A stretch of DNA of 48,928 nucleotides from an uncultured Mycoplasmatota bacterium. Its GTDB lineage: Bacteria; Bacillota_I; Bacilli_A; RF39; UBA660. Shown one piece after another: positions 32,913-40,914 of this stretch. How positions within the stretch are numbered: the stretch's first letter is position 1; each line of letters begins with the position of its first letter. The position numbers were made by a program, and so were the translations under genes. The stretch lies in NCBI GenBank assembly GCA_947571135.1, contig CANOWY010000007.1, positions 1 to 48,928 on the forward strand. Direction: 5' to 3'. Under the pieces are notes generated by a model. It was not told the DNA's origin. It made no database searches and was given only the letters and a program-made list of their open reading frames with translations.

Positions 32913-33875
32913 ATGAGCAAACTGAAACTAAAAAAGAAAGTAATGTACAGAGGAATTATTGTATTAATTATTCTCATCGTTGGAAGTATTTTAGGGCTAA
33001 ATTTTTATAATGATTATCAATACAGACAAACATATGAATACAAACTTATAGAACATGGCTATACTTTGGAAGAAGCAAAAAAATTAGTAGATTTTTATAA
33101 AGAAGATGAAATTTTAAATTCTATTCTTTTAAGAGAAAAAAATACAACAATTGTAGAGTTAATTCAAGAAAAATACTACATACATAAAAATTTAGAGCGT
33201 TATTTAAAATACAAAGAAAGCAATAAGGATACTATTATAAAAGACGTAGTAGCCATTGTAAATGTAAATCGAGACTATGACTTTTATGAACATGATATTC
33301 CAACAGACACTTCATTAGGAGTTTTAATAAACGTAAATAAATACTACACTCTTCCTGATAATTTTGAACCACTTGAAATATCAGATATTAGTATCCGTTA
33401 TTCTTATGATGGAAATAAAATCACGAAAGAAGCAAATGATGCATATGTTTCCATGTGGAACGCTGCAAAAAACGAAGGATTAACTTTAATTGTAAATTCT
33501 AGTTACCGTGATCTTGCAACCCAAGAAAGAGTTTATAATAATATTAAAGCAAGCAGTGGTATGAAGGAAGCCGATAAAGTTGCAGCAAGACCAGGACACT
33601 CTGAACACCAAACAGGACTAGCAATCGATGTATTTGAAATAGGAAACCAAGCAACCTCTACATTTAAAGACTCTCCAGCCTATTCATGGTTAAAAAACAA
33701 TGCTCATTTGTATGGCTTTATTGAACGATATCCCGAAGAAAAAGAATACTTAACTGGATATAGTTTTGAAGCATGGCACTGGCGTTATGTAGGAAAAGAT
33801 GTTGCTACTCAAATGTATGAAGAAAATATCACCTTTGATGAATACTATGCTTATTATATAGAAAACCAAGCCTAA
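32913..33875 (+). CDS. Membrane-anchored peptidoglycan carboxypeptidase, LdcB/VanY (M15B) type
   Basis: 320 residues. Basic N-terminus and one membrane helix (about 13-30), then an extracytoplasmic spacer with charged helices. The zinc-peptidase domain occupies 190-300: SSYRDLATQ, then SEHQTGLAIDV (zinc ligands H232 and D239) and EAWHWRY (E286 as base, H289 as ligand). M15B enzymes remove the terminal D-Ala from wall peptides (VanY on pentapeptides, LdcB on tetrapeptides); which one this is cannot be read. Together with dacA it shows a cell with peptidoglycan. AGAAGGA lies before the ATG. Confidence 0.9.
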   Translation: MSKLKLKKKVMYRGIIVLIILIVGSILGLNFYNDYQYRQTYEYKLIEHGYTLEEAKKLVDFYKEDEILNSILLREKNTTIVELIQEKYYIHKNLERYLKYKESNKDTIIKDVVAIVNVNRDYDFYEHDIPTDTSLGVLINVNKYYTLPDNFEPLEISDISIRYSYDGNKITKEANDAYVSMWNAAKNEGLTLIVNSSYRDLATQERVYNNIKASSGMKEADKVAARPGHSEHQTGLAIDVFEIGNQATSTFKDSPAYSWLKNNAHLYGFIERYPEEKEYLTGYSFEAWHWRYVGKDVATQMYEENITFDEYYAYYIENQA

Positions 33876-33893
33876 TTACTTGGTTTTTTTAAT
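33862..33893 (+). terminator. Intrinsic terminator of the M15B gene
   Basis: AACCAAG and CTTGGTT pair across the stop codon, followed by TTTTT. Confidence 0.8.
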
Positions 33894-33916
33894 TTTTTTA
33901 ATACTTCTCTATTGCC

Positions 33917-34870
33917 TCAATATACCCACATATGATGTGTTTCAATATAAGTAAATTCACTCATTAGACCATGTTCAAAATCTAATATGTAATATAATTC
34001 ACTTAAAGTAAAGGAAACATTTGCATCAGTTAGTAAAACATCTTGTACTCGCTCATCAAGGCTTAATAACTGATACACAGAAATTCCGACACTTTCTAAA
34101 AATTCATAATAAACAAAATCTTTTTTTATATGTTTCATACGATTATAAATGGTTACAAAACTTTCTAATTCACTATCTGTTACTTTATCTTGAATATCTA
34201 CCCCTTTTAAAAATTTATTTTGATAGATTTCCCACAAATTAAAAGTTCTCCAACCATTTGTAATGAAACCGAAAATACGAGTAAAAACTTCTCTTTCAAT
34301 TGCATCTTGATAATCAAAACCATTTCTTTTCCAAAAATTGATTTGATTAGGGTCTAATTTATATTTTTGAGCAATTGATTTTAATTGAACACCAAACAAT
34401 TTAGCACTTTTTCTAACACATCCTTCTTTTATGACAAGCGAATTTTGAACGGCTTCATACAAATTTAAACCTTTTTGAATTTTTTTGTAAATAATAGACA
34501 TATTTAATTGTTCACGATTACAAAAATCCGTTAAACTATTATATTCTTTAGGTAACCCAATTTCACGTAAATAATTTAGTGTTTGCAGTTTTTTTTCTTT
34601 CATTTCTTTTTGATAATCTATTATTTCTTCTTCTGACATACCATTGCGAAATCCTCTGCTCATTATTTTTACAGATACATTTGCTTTTTCTGCAATATTT
34701 TTTATTGTAACATGGTGTTTATAATTCAAACAGTACAAAAAAGCATCTTGTGCAGACAATCCTTTTTTTCTCTGACTATAATAAACTGATTGATTTAAAT
34801 CTAATTCTTTCAGAACTTCTACTGCATTGCATTCTTTTCCTTCATGTATAATAGTATGATCATATTTCAT
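33917..34870 (-). CDS. Protein with tandem helix-turn-helix-like repeats
   Basis: 317 residues from the ATG at 34870 (AAAGGAAAAGG upstream; the TTG seven codons earlier overlaps that site). At least four related segments occur, each shaped as N-x-S-x-x-Y-x-+-+-x-x-x-G-x-x-x-x-x-A: SVYYSQRKKGLSAQDAFLY, SVKIMSRGFRNGMSEEEII, MSIIYKKIQKGLNLYEAVQ and PNQINFWKRNGFDYQDAIE. Such repeats are common in DNA-binding proteins of phages and mobile elements of Firmicutes. The C-terminal 100 residues are unassigned. Probably a DNA-binding protein; its target is unknown. Confidence 0.5.
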   Translation of the reverse strand: MKYDHTIIHEGKECNAVEVLKELDLNQSVYYSQRKKGLSAQDAFLYCLNYKHHVTIKNIAEKANVSVKIMSRGFRNGMSEEEIIDYQKEMKEKKLQTLNYLREIGLPKEYNSLTDFCNREQLNMSIIYKKIQKGLNLYEAVQNSLVIKEGCVRKSAKLFGVQLKSIAQKYKLDPNQINFWKRNGFDYQDAIEREVFTRIFGFITNGWRTFNLWEIYQNKFLKGVDIQDKVTDSELESFVTIYNRMKHIKKDFVYYEFLESVGISVYQLLSLDERVQDVLLTDANVSFTLSELYYILDFEHGLMSEFTYIETHHMWVY

Positions 34871-34932
34871 AAGTATACCTTTTCCTTTCAAAAATTATCA
34901 TTATTATACTCTATACTTTTTATATTTCAACT

Positions 34933-34957
34933 AAAAAAAATACCCTCTCGGATATTT
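34933..34957 (-). terminator. Intrinsic terminator of infC-rpmI-rplT
   Basis: AATATCC and GGGTATT pair around GAGA and are followed by TTTTTT, starting within the rplT stop region. Confidence 0.7.
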
Positions 34958-35534
34958 ATTTTAAATTACTTAATAATTCCTCTTTTTTCATAGTAGAATA
35001 TCCTTTAACACCTTGTTCTTTTGCTACTGCTTTTAATTCTGCTAAAGTCATTTTACTATAATCTTTTGTTTCTTCTTTTTTAGGAGATTCTTTTACTTCT
35101 TCCTTTTTCTCTTCTTTTTTAGTTGAAGTAACTTTCTTTTCTTCCTTTACTACTGTTTTTTCTACTGGTTTCTTACCACTTTTTAATGCTTCTTTTGCAA
35201 CATTTACTAAATCAGCAAAAGCCTTAGAATCATCAATAGCAAGTTCAGATAACATCTTTCTATTTACTTCGATACCTGCAATATTAAGTCCGTTTATAAA
35301 TTTAGAATAACTGATATCATTTTCACGACATCCTGCATTAATTCTTGTAATCCATAATTTTCTAAAATTTCTTTTATTCGTTCTTCTATCACGATAAGCA
35401 TATTCTCCACTATGGAAAACTTGTTCTTGAGCAGTTTTATAAAGTCTATGTTTACTTCCAAAATAACCTTTTGCTTGTTTTAATACTTTTCTTCTACGAT
35501 TTTTAGAAACTGTTCCACCTTTAACTCTTGTCAT
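34956..35534 (-). CDS. rplT: Ribosomal protein bL20 with a C-terminal Rho-N/SAP-like extension
   Basis: 192 residues, whereas L20 is normally about 117. Residues 1-115 are ordinary L20 ([19 protein letters not shown]..., NRKMLSELA). A Lys/Glu/Thr-rich, probably disordered linker follows (about 116-157). The last 35 residues ([31 protein letters not shown]) match the Rho N-terminal/SAP helix pair that binds nucleic acid in many proteins. The extension could add RNA or DNA contact to the ribosome. L20 in this operon also controls translation of its own message. GGAGGG lies before the start. Confidence 0.93.
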   Translation of the reverse strand: MTRVKGGTVSKNRRRKVLKQAKGYFGSKHRLYKTAQEQVFHSGEYAYRDRRTNKRNFRKLWITRINAGCRENDISYSKFINGLNIAGIEVNRKMLSELAIDDSKAFADLVNVAKEALKSGKKPVEKTVVKEEKKVTSTKKEEKKEEVKESPKKEETKDYSKMTLAELKAVAKEQGVKGYSTMKKEELLSNLK

Positions 35535-35551
35535 CTTTTATACCCTCCTTA

Positions 35552-35749
35552 CTAGATTACTGACTTAATTCTGTCAGTATCTCCTTTACTTAATGTTCCT
35601 TTATTTCTTCTTTGTCTAACTTGTTTTGCACTATCTTTACTTGTTTTATGGTTTCCTCCTGATTTTTTATAAGATAATGTTCCATTTGCGCGCTTTTTAA
35701 ATACTTTGCTACTTGCTTTATGTGTTTTTTGTTTTGGTCCTTTTGCCAT
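35552..35749 (-). CDS. rpmI: Ribosomal protein bL35
   Basis: 65 residues, the normal length, basic, with the family-typical KTHKASSKVFKKRANGTL start and HKTSKDSAKQVRQ segment. It lies between infC and rplT in the conserved Firmicutes order, with GGAGTG before the ATG. Confidence 0.95.
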   Translation of the reverse strand: MAKGPKQKTHKASSKVFKKRANGTLSYKKSGGNHKTSKDSAKQVRQRRNKGTLSKGDTDRIKSVI

Positions 35750-35766
35750 AATACACTCCTTCTTTC

Positions 35767-36297
35767 CTACTTTTCTTTTTTTGGTGCCAAAATGATATAC
35801 ATACTTCTACCTTCCATTTTTGGTTCGGTTTCGACATCGGCATATTCATTTAACGCATCGGCAAATTTTACTAAGACATCACGCCCAAGTTCAGTATGAG
35901 CCATTTGTCTTCCTTTAAAACGAACTAAGCCTTTAATTTTATGTCCTTTTTCTAAATATTCTTTTGCATTTTTTGCACGAGTTTCAAAATCATGAACATC
36001 AATCGTAACAGATAAACGATACTCTTTTACTTCTTTATTAGTTTCACGTTGTTTTTTTTGGGCTTCCTTTTGTTTTTTTTGCTTTTCATATTTATACTTA
36101 TTATAATCCATTACTTTAGCAACTGCCGGATTCCCACCTGCATTCATTAAAACCAAATCAAGTCCTGCATAATTTGCAAGTGTCAAAGCATCTTCTAATT
36201 TTTTTAAACCCAATTGCTCTCCATTTGGTCCAATCACCATTAATTCTGCTACATTAATCTGCTCATTAATCGGCAATTCGTTTTTATAATTTGCTAT
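35767..36297 (-). CDS. infC: Translation initiation factor IF-3
   Basis: 176 residues in the standard two-domain layout. The N-terminal domain (INEQINVAELMVIGPNGEQLGL) is joined by a basic helix (YEKQKKQKEAQKKQRE) to the C-terminal domain (KEYRLSVTIDVHDFETR..., KGLVRFKGRQMAH). The frame is open to an ATG at 36345, but that start would lie in the regulatory hairpin. GGAGG (36307-36311) lies nine bases before an ATA at 36297 and three before an ATT at 36303. infC is known for non-AUG starts (AUU in E. coli and Bacillus), which let IF-3 limit its own synthesis, so I place the start at ATA. Confidence 0.93.
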   Translation of the reverse strand: MANYKNELPINEQINVAELMVIGPNGEQLGLKKLEDALTLANYAGLDLVLMNAGGNPAVAKVMDYNKYKYEKQKKQKEAQKKQRETNKEVKEYRLSVTIDVHDFETRAKNAKEYLEKGHKIKGLVRFKGRQMAHTELGRDVLVKFADALNEYADVETEPKMEGRSMYIILAPKKEK

Positions 36298-36440
36298 ATA
36301 AATGCACCTCCATACATTATAAAAGGCAGATACACCTGTATCCACCTAAAAAAGCACAACTCACACTTACTTTGGCTTTTTACCTACCGCTATTCGCTAG
36401 TCAGGTGGACTTTGGATACAGTCGCTTTCCTTTTCTTGTA
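36298..36440 (-). promoter_or_regulatory. Ribosomal L20-type leader with attenuator
   Basis: Leader of infC-rpmI-rplT on the minus strand. A terminator can form from GGTGGATAC and GTATCTGCC followed by TTTT (about 36320-36350). An upstream segment CTGTATCCAAAGTCCACCT is complementary to AGGTGGATACAG and can compete with it. This is the arrangement known for the L20 leader of Bacillus, where free L20 binding favours termination. The assignment rests on position and pairing, not on a covariance search. Confidence 0.7.
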
Positions 36441-36448
36441 ACAATTAA

Positions 36449-36478
36449 ATTATATAGTAAAGTATATGCCAATGTCAA
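36449..36478 (-). promoter_or_regulatory. Promoter of infC-rpmI-rplT
   Basis: TTGACA (36473-36478), 18-base spacer, TATAAT (36449-36454). Both boxes are consensus. The 110 bases beyond it, up to 36591, hold nothing I can assign. Confidence 0.8.
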
Positions 36479-36591
36479 GCAAAAATTTCTTGACATTTCA
36501 TTACAAAATACTTTTTTCTTATTTTCAATCACGTTTTTTTGACATAATTAGAATTGTAATTTTATTTTAAAATTAATTTCCCAATTTGTTC

Positions 36592-37154
36592 CTATTCTTT
36601 AATTACTAAATCATAAAATGGTATATTACATTCATCATAAATTTTTTTAACTTCTTCAAATGTGACATTTTCAGTATACCATTCAAAATATTTTGAATAG
36701 TATTTGATTTGTTTAAATAATAATAGCCTTCCCGTTACCGTAAATAAATCAATAATGTCTGCATCATCATTACTAATACTTATATTTAATCTAGTAAACC
36801 CGAATCTTTCCATATTAATAATACTATCTAGTGAAGTAACACTTTTATAAGAACAAGGTTGTATATCAAAATTACTTTCAATATAATCTGTTAAATAAGA
36901 TAAAACTTTAAAGGTATTTTCTCGATTCATACCCTGAGGTAATAAGAAAGGTTTAAATGGACAATCGTGAAATCCTACATTATTATCCCTTATACCATAT
37001 CCTTCTCCAAATCTATGATAATTAACATAATGCAACCTATATACATTTTGACTTCCTAATGGATGGTCTTCAAATTTCGCATCAAATTCATAATCTTTAT
37101 TTTACTACCAAAACATTCCATTTTTAAATTCTCCAATTTTTCTTTTATATTCAT
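36592..37154 (-). pseudogene. Unknown protein gene with a frameshift
   Basis: The long open part (36592-37035) encodes 147 residues but has no real start. Its frame stays open upstream through KDYEFDAKFEDHPLGSQNVY to about 37095. In the other frame an ATG at 37154 gives MNIKEKLENLKMECFGSK, ending where the first begins. Adding one base in the AAAATAAAG run near 37095 joins them into one protein of about 187 residues. No domain is recognised (YHRFGEGYGIRDNNVGFHDCPF is distinctive). Real mutation or homopolymer sequence error cannot be told apart here. Confidence 0.5.
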
Positions 37155-37183
37155 TTATCACAAAAAGACTCCACTATTATAAT

Positions 37184-37609
37184 CTACTTTTCATACTCTT
37201 CTAAAACTTTTCTAATTCCTTTATAAGGCAATAAAGCACAAGTTTTACGATTTCCTTGTTTATAAATAGTATTGTAAACAATTCCTTCCTTTAATACTTC
37301 TTCACTATATTCCCTTTCATTTATCATAGCATCAAAGCAATCAATATATTCTTGTGCTTCTTTAATTGTCTTTCCTATTAAATTTGTAATCATAATAGAC
37401 GTTGAAGAAGTAGAAATTGCACAGGCTTCTCCATCAAATTTGATATCTTTTATAATTCCTTCTTCTATTAAAATATAAAGATTAATATTATCAATACAAG
37501 ATTCGTTATTAGAATTTGCTTTTATATAACGTGCGTCTTCCACCGTTTCTTTGTTCTTTGGATTTTGATAGTGATCCAAAATAATTTCTCTTCTTACATT
37601 TTCGTCCAT
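37184..37609 (-). CDS. sufU: Fe-S cluster assembly protein SufU
   Basis: 141 residues. The three conserved cysteines of the SufU/IscU fold are C38 (NNESCID), C63 (GEACAIS) and C124 (RKTCALL). In Gram-positive bacteria SufU binds zinc and takes sulfur from SufS. The usual Asp after the first cysteine is present one position later (CID instead of CGD). Its start overlaps the sufS stop by one base (TAATG), giving tight coupling to its partner. Confidence 0.93.
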   Translation of the reverse strand: MDENVRREIILDHYQNPKNKETVEDARYIKANSNNESCIDNINLYILIEEGIIKDIKFDGEACAISTSSTSIMITNLIGKTIKEAQEYIDCFDAMINEREYSEEVLKEGIVYNTIYKQGNRKTCALLPYKGIRKVLEEYEK

Positions 37610-38805
37610 TATAACATCTCCTTTAATATCTTATCTTTATCTAAAAGTAACTCTACTAACATATCAACTTCTTCTACTGTATTATAAAAATACAAACTAA
37701 CACGAATAGTATTATGAACTCCAACTTCTTTCTTTAAAATTTTTGCACAATGATTCCCTGCTCGCACACAAATATTATATTTATTTAGATAATAAGCCAC
37801 ATCTTGGCTAAAAATATCGGTAATATTAAAAGAAACGATACCACTATCACTTTCAATATTAATAATATCAATGTGAGGTATTGTAAGTAATCTATCCACT
37901 AAATACTTTCTTAAATCTTTTTCATACATTGCAATGTTATCAAGCCCAATGCTTTCTAAATAATCTATGGCACTTCCTAGCGCAATTACCCCTGCAATAT
38001 TTGGGGTTCCTGCTTCTAAACGAGTGGGAAGTTCTTTATAATACACCTCATGTTCGTTATCAAAAGACTCATTCATTCCCCCACCTAAAATGAATGGCTC
38101 TACTTCCTCTAACAGTTCTTTTTTTCCATATAAAACCCCTACACCAGTTGGTCCACACATCTTATGAGCAGAAAACGCCATAAAATCAACATCTAAATCC
38201 TGTACATCGGTTTTAATGTGTCCAATACTTTGTGCTGCATCGACAACTACAAAAATATTATTTTGATGAGCAAACTCCACAATTTCTTTAATAGGACGAA
38301 TATCACCTATTACATTAGTAATATAAGCAAGACTAATCACTTTTGTATTTGGTGTAACACTTTTCTTAACATTATCTAAAGTAACATAATGATTATCATC
38401 TAAAGGAATGTATCCTATTTTTATTCCATTGGTATTCGCAAGAGAAAACCAAGGAAGTACATTAGAGGCATGCTCGGATTTTGTAATCAATACTTCGTCT
38501 CCTGGTTCTAATAATTTTTTAAAAAAACCACTTGCAATCAAATTTAGGCTCTCTGTTGAACCCGCCGTAAATATAATTTCTTCTAAATACTTAGCATGAA
38601 TAAAATTACGTACTTTGTCTCTTGCTCCTTCATATTCTTGATCTACTTTATAAGCAATATCATAATCCCCTCGATGACTACTAGCACCGTATTCGCTATA
38701 GTATTCTACTGTTTTATCAATTACACATTTCGGCTTTAAAGTAGTGGCTCCATTATCAAAATATACAATATCTTGGGCAAGCATTGGAAAATCTTCTCTA
38801 TTCAT
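37609..38805 (-). CDS. sufS: Cysteine desulfurase SufS
   Basis: 398 residues, PLP enzyme that moves sulfur from cysteine to a persulfide. PLP lysine K215 (FSAHKMCGPTG), SufS-type active cysteine C353 (RAGNHCAKIL), and the cofactor Asp/His elements VVDAAQSIGH. Length normal. It follows the SufD-like gene by one base and overlaps sufU by one base. The order sufC-D-S-U is that of Bacillus, but sufB, which should follow sufU, is not there. Confidence 0.96.
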   Translation of the reverse strand: MNREDFPMLAQDIVYFDNGATTLKPKCVIDKTVEYYSEYGASSHRGDYDIAYKVDQEYEGARDKVRNFIHAKYLEEIIFTAGSTESLNLIASGFFKKLLEPGDEVLITKSEHASNVLPWFSLANTNGIKIGYIPLDDNHYVTLDNVKKSVTPNTKVISLAYITNVIGDIRPIKEIVEFAHQNNIFVVVDAAQSIGHIKTDVQDLDVDFMAFSAHKMCGPTGVGVLYGKKELLEEVEPFILGGGMNESFDNEHEVYYKELPTRLEAGTPNIAGVIALGSAIDYLESIGLDNIAMYEKDLRKYLVDRLLTIPHIDIINIESDSGIVSFNITDIFSQDVAYYLNKYNICVRAGNHCAKILKKEVGVHNTIRVSLYFYNTVEEVDMLVELLLDKDKILKEML

Positions 38806-38806
38806 A

Positions 38807-39475
38807 TCATTTCACCTCCCCAGTCTTTAATTCTTCATTTTCCACAATCCCTTTTAAAAAACCCTCTTTAATTAAAGAAGTGGCATGGGTCTTATCTAAA
38901 CCTTTACTTTCCAAATAAAAGAGTTCTTCTGTGTCAACAGGACTTATCGTTGCGTTATGAGTTGCCATAACAGAATCTGTTTTCACAATTAAATCTGGCA
39001 TCACCTTTATACTATAATTATAATTTGTCAGTGCTTTAATATCTTCTAAATAGACATTATCCTTCGTATCATGTTCTATACTTCCTGTTGCTTTTACTAT
39101 TAAAGTTCCCTCTTCTTCTACTGCTCGAATCAAAATCCTATTCTCATTATGAGAAGTGGCAAGGATACTATCAACAATAAGTTCATTTTCGCCTTTATAA
39201 GTACAAGCATAATGTAAATCCAACTTTGCATTTTCTCCATTAGAAATCGTAATTTTATTTTTACTATTTTCTATACTTATCAAAAACTCAATAATTAAGT
39301 GACTATTTTCTTCTAACTGAATATGCAACTCTTTATTTGTAAAATCCTGTATTCCACAGTACACTCTTCCTTTTACAGTTAAATCTAATTTATTTGGACG
39401 TATATCTAAAACTGCATCTTCCTCCTGTAAAACTAAAACATCTTGTTCTACTATTATTTTATTCAACGTTATCAC
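38807..39475 (-). CDS. sufD: Short SufD/SufB-like scaffold protein
   Basis: 222 residues, about half of a normal SufD or SufB. A beta-rich body is followed by the family end: PDLIVKTDSVMATHNATISPVDTEEL, then FYLESKGLDKTHATSLIKEGFL, which matches the SufB/D C-terminal region with the conserved His (THNAT). The N-terminal helical region of larger relatives is missing. It starts at a GTG overlapping sufC by 17 bases; a TTG three codons later is an alternative. Since no sufB follows, it may form a homodimer with SufC, as in minimal SmsCB-like systems, or sufB may lie elsewhere. Confidence 0.8.
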   Translation of the reverse strand: MITLNKIIVEQDVLVLQEEDAVLDIRPNKLDLTVKGRVYCGIQDFTNKELHIQLEENSHLIIEFLISIENSKNKITISNGENAKLDLHYACTYKGENELIVDSILATSHNENRILIRAVEEEGTLIVKATGSIEHDTKDNVYLEDIKALTNYNYSIKVMPDLIVKTDSVMATHNATISPVDTEELFYLESKGLDKTHATSLIKEGFLKGIVENEELKTGEVK

Positions 39476-40214
39476 TCTTATCTATAATGCTTGCCCCAGT
39501 AAATCCTTCATTAAATATTTTTGAAGCAAGTTCATATCCTCCACTTTGGACAATCTTCTTATTATTCAGTACATGAACAAATTCTGGTCTTACAATCTCT
39601 AAAAGTGCTCTTTGATGAGTAATAATAAGAAGACTAGGTTTATATTCTTCGTAATATTCTCGAATAGAAGTTGCAACTAGTTTTAATGAATCTACATCTA
39701 AACCAGAATCAATTTCATCTAGAATAATAAAGTTAGGTTTTAACATCCACATGTGAAGAAGTTCCATTTTCTTTTTTTCTCCTCCACTCATGTTGTAGTT
39801 AATATCACGATGAATAAACTCTTTTGGAATCAAAAGTTTTTCACAAAGACGCGTTAAATGACGATTAAATTCTAAAATATTTTCTTCTTTCTTTCCTTGA
39901 TCATTTAATGTTGTTCGTAACATCTCTGCATTACTAACCCCTTTTATTTCTACTGGATTTTGTCCGATTAAAAAAACACTTTCTCTCGCTACTTCTGTTG
40001 TGTTCATATTTAATAAATTTTTCTCATTTAAAATGATACTGCCATTTGTAATTTCATAATGAAGATCTCTTAATAGAACTTTCGAAATAGTTGATTTCCC
40101 TGCACCATTTTGTCCCATCAACACATGGATTTCCCCTCTATTTATTTCTAAATTAAAATCTTCTAATATTGTTTTATCTAAAACTTTTACAGTCAAATTC
40201 TTTATTTTTAACAT
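39459..40214 (-). CDS. sufC: SUF system ATPase SufC
   Basis: 251 residues from the ATG at 40214, with GGGTG upstream; the longer frame to 40280 runs back across the promoter. ABC-type ATPase with Walker A GQNGAGKS, signature MSGGEKKK, Walker B FIILDEID and the SufC-type DSGLDVDSL stretch. It drives conformational change of the SufB/D scaffold. First gene of the suf operon behind its own promoter. Confidence 0.95.
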   Translation of the reverse strand: MLKIKNLTVKVLDKTILEDFNLEINRGEIHVLMGQNGAGKSTISKVLLRDLHYEITNGSIILNEKNLLNMNTTEVARESVFLIGQNPVEIKGVSNAEMLRTTLNDQGKKEENILEFNRHLTRLCEKLLIPKEFIHRDINYNMSGGEKKKMELLHMWMLKPNFIILDEIDSGLDVDSLKLVATSIREYYEEYKPSLLIITHQRALLEIVRPEFVHVLNNKKIVQSGGYELASKIFNEGFTGASIIDKSDNVE

Positions 40215-40231
40215 AGTAAACACCCGTAAAT

Positions 40232-40260
40232 ATTGTATCAAATTCTTTAAATGAAGTCTA
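40232..40260 (-). promoter_or_regulatory. Promoter of the suf operon
   Basis: TAGACT (40255-40260), 17-base spacer, TACAAT with TG extension (40232-40237), about 17 bases before the sufC start. Confidence 0.6.
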
Positions 40261-40280
40261 GAAAATGGAATCTTTTTCAT

Positions 40281-40309
40281 TTGACAAAAGAAATTGTGTA
40301 TTGTAATAT
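40281..40309 (+). promoter_or_regulatory. Promoter of the acetyltransferase gene
   Basis: TTGACA (40281-40286), 17-base spacer, TAATAT (40304-40309). It is followed by the ribosome binding site, which is a run of seven G (40328-40334) ending GTG, nine bases before the ATG. Confidence 0.7.
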
Positions 40310-40343
40310 ATCACTTACTTACAAAAAGGGGGGGTGAATTTCT

Positions 40344-40865
40344 ATGTTCTTAAAACCACTTGCAGAGGACGAAGAAAGTTACAAATTACTGTATACCTTT
40401 ACAAAAGAAAATAATCCTATGTGGAAACAAGTTTTTTTAAAAAGTGTTTGTAAAGAAAAAATAAATCTAGAAACTTTGTCGGATTTTGAATATTTTAAAT
40501 TGCTCTACAATACCCAAAAAACATATGAAAGTGTACTATCAAAAAACTATATGTTAATTATAAATGGCAAACCGTTGGTCAATATTTACATCATGATGAG
40601 AACTTCAAATATTGCTGATATTTCATTCATAACGCATAGAAATCATAGAAAAAAAGGATTTGCAACAATAGCCCTTAATATGTTAGAACAAATGTTATTT
40701 TGTAATCCAAATATTCTATTTACAACTATCATGGATTTGACACCTAATAAAATAACAAGCAAAATTGCTCTAAAATCAGGATATACATTTAATGAAGATA
40801 CAAACTATTTCATCAAAGCAAATCCAAATATTAATTTAGAAGATTTAATCGAAAACAAAAGATAA
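40344..40865 (+). CDS. GNAT-family N-acetyltransferase
   Basis: 173 residues. The acetyl-CoA binding part is visible: the beta strand IADISFITH, then RNHRKKGFATIALNMLEQMLF (pyrophosphate loop with helix) near 107-127, and the C-terminal NKITSKIALKSGYTFNED typical of GNAT motif B. Substrate unknown. The ribosome binding site is a G7 tract, so slippage there could tune translation. It is divergent from suf and convergent with the exporter genes. Confidence 0.8.
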   Translation: MFLKPLAEDEESYKLLYTFTKENNPMWKQVFLKSVCKEKINLETLSDFEYFKLLYNTQKTYESVLSKNYMLIINGKPLVNIYIMMRTSNIADISFITHRNHRKKGFATIALNMLEQMLFCNPNILFTTIMDLTPNKITSKIALKSGYTFNEDTNYFIKANPNINLEDLIENKR

Positions 40866-40879
40866 AATCTTCCCATAGA

Positions 40880-40914
40880 AAAAGTCCCTTTTACTAGAGA
40901 CCTTTTTTATTTTT
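40880..40914. terminator. Bidirectional terminator between convergent genes
   Basis: AAAAAGTC and GACCTTTTT pair with one bulged C around an internal loop, with A and T runs on both sides, between the acetyltransferase and the ABC permease. The exact end is approximate. Confidence 0.55.
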
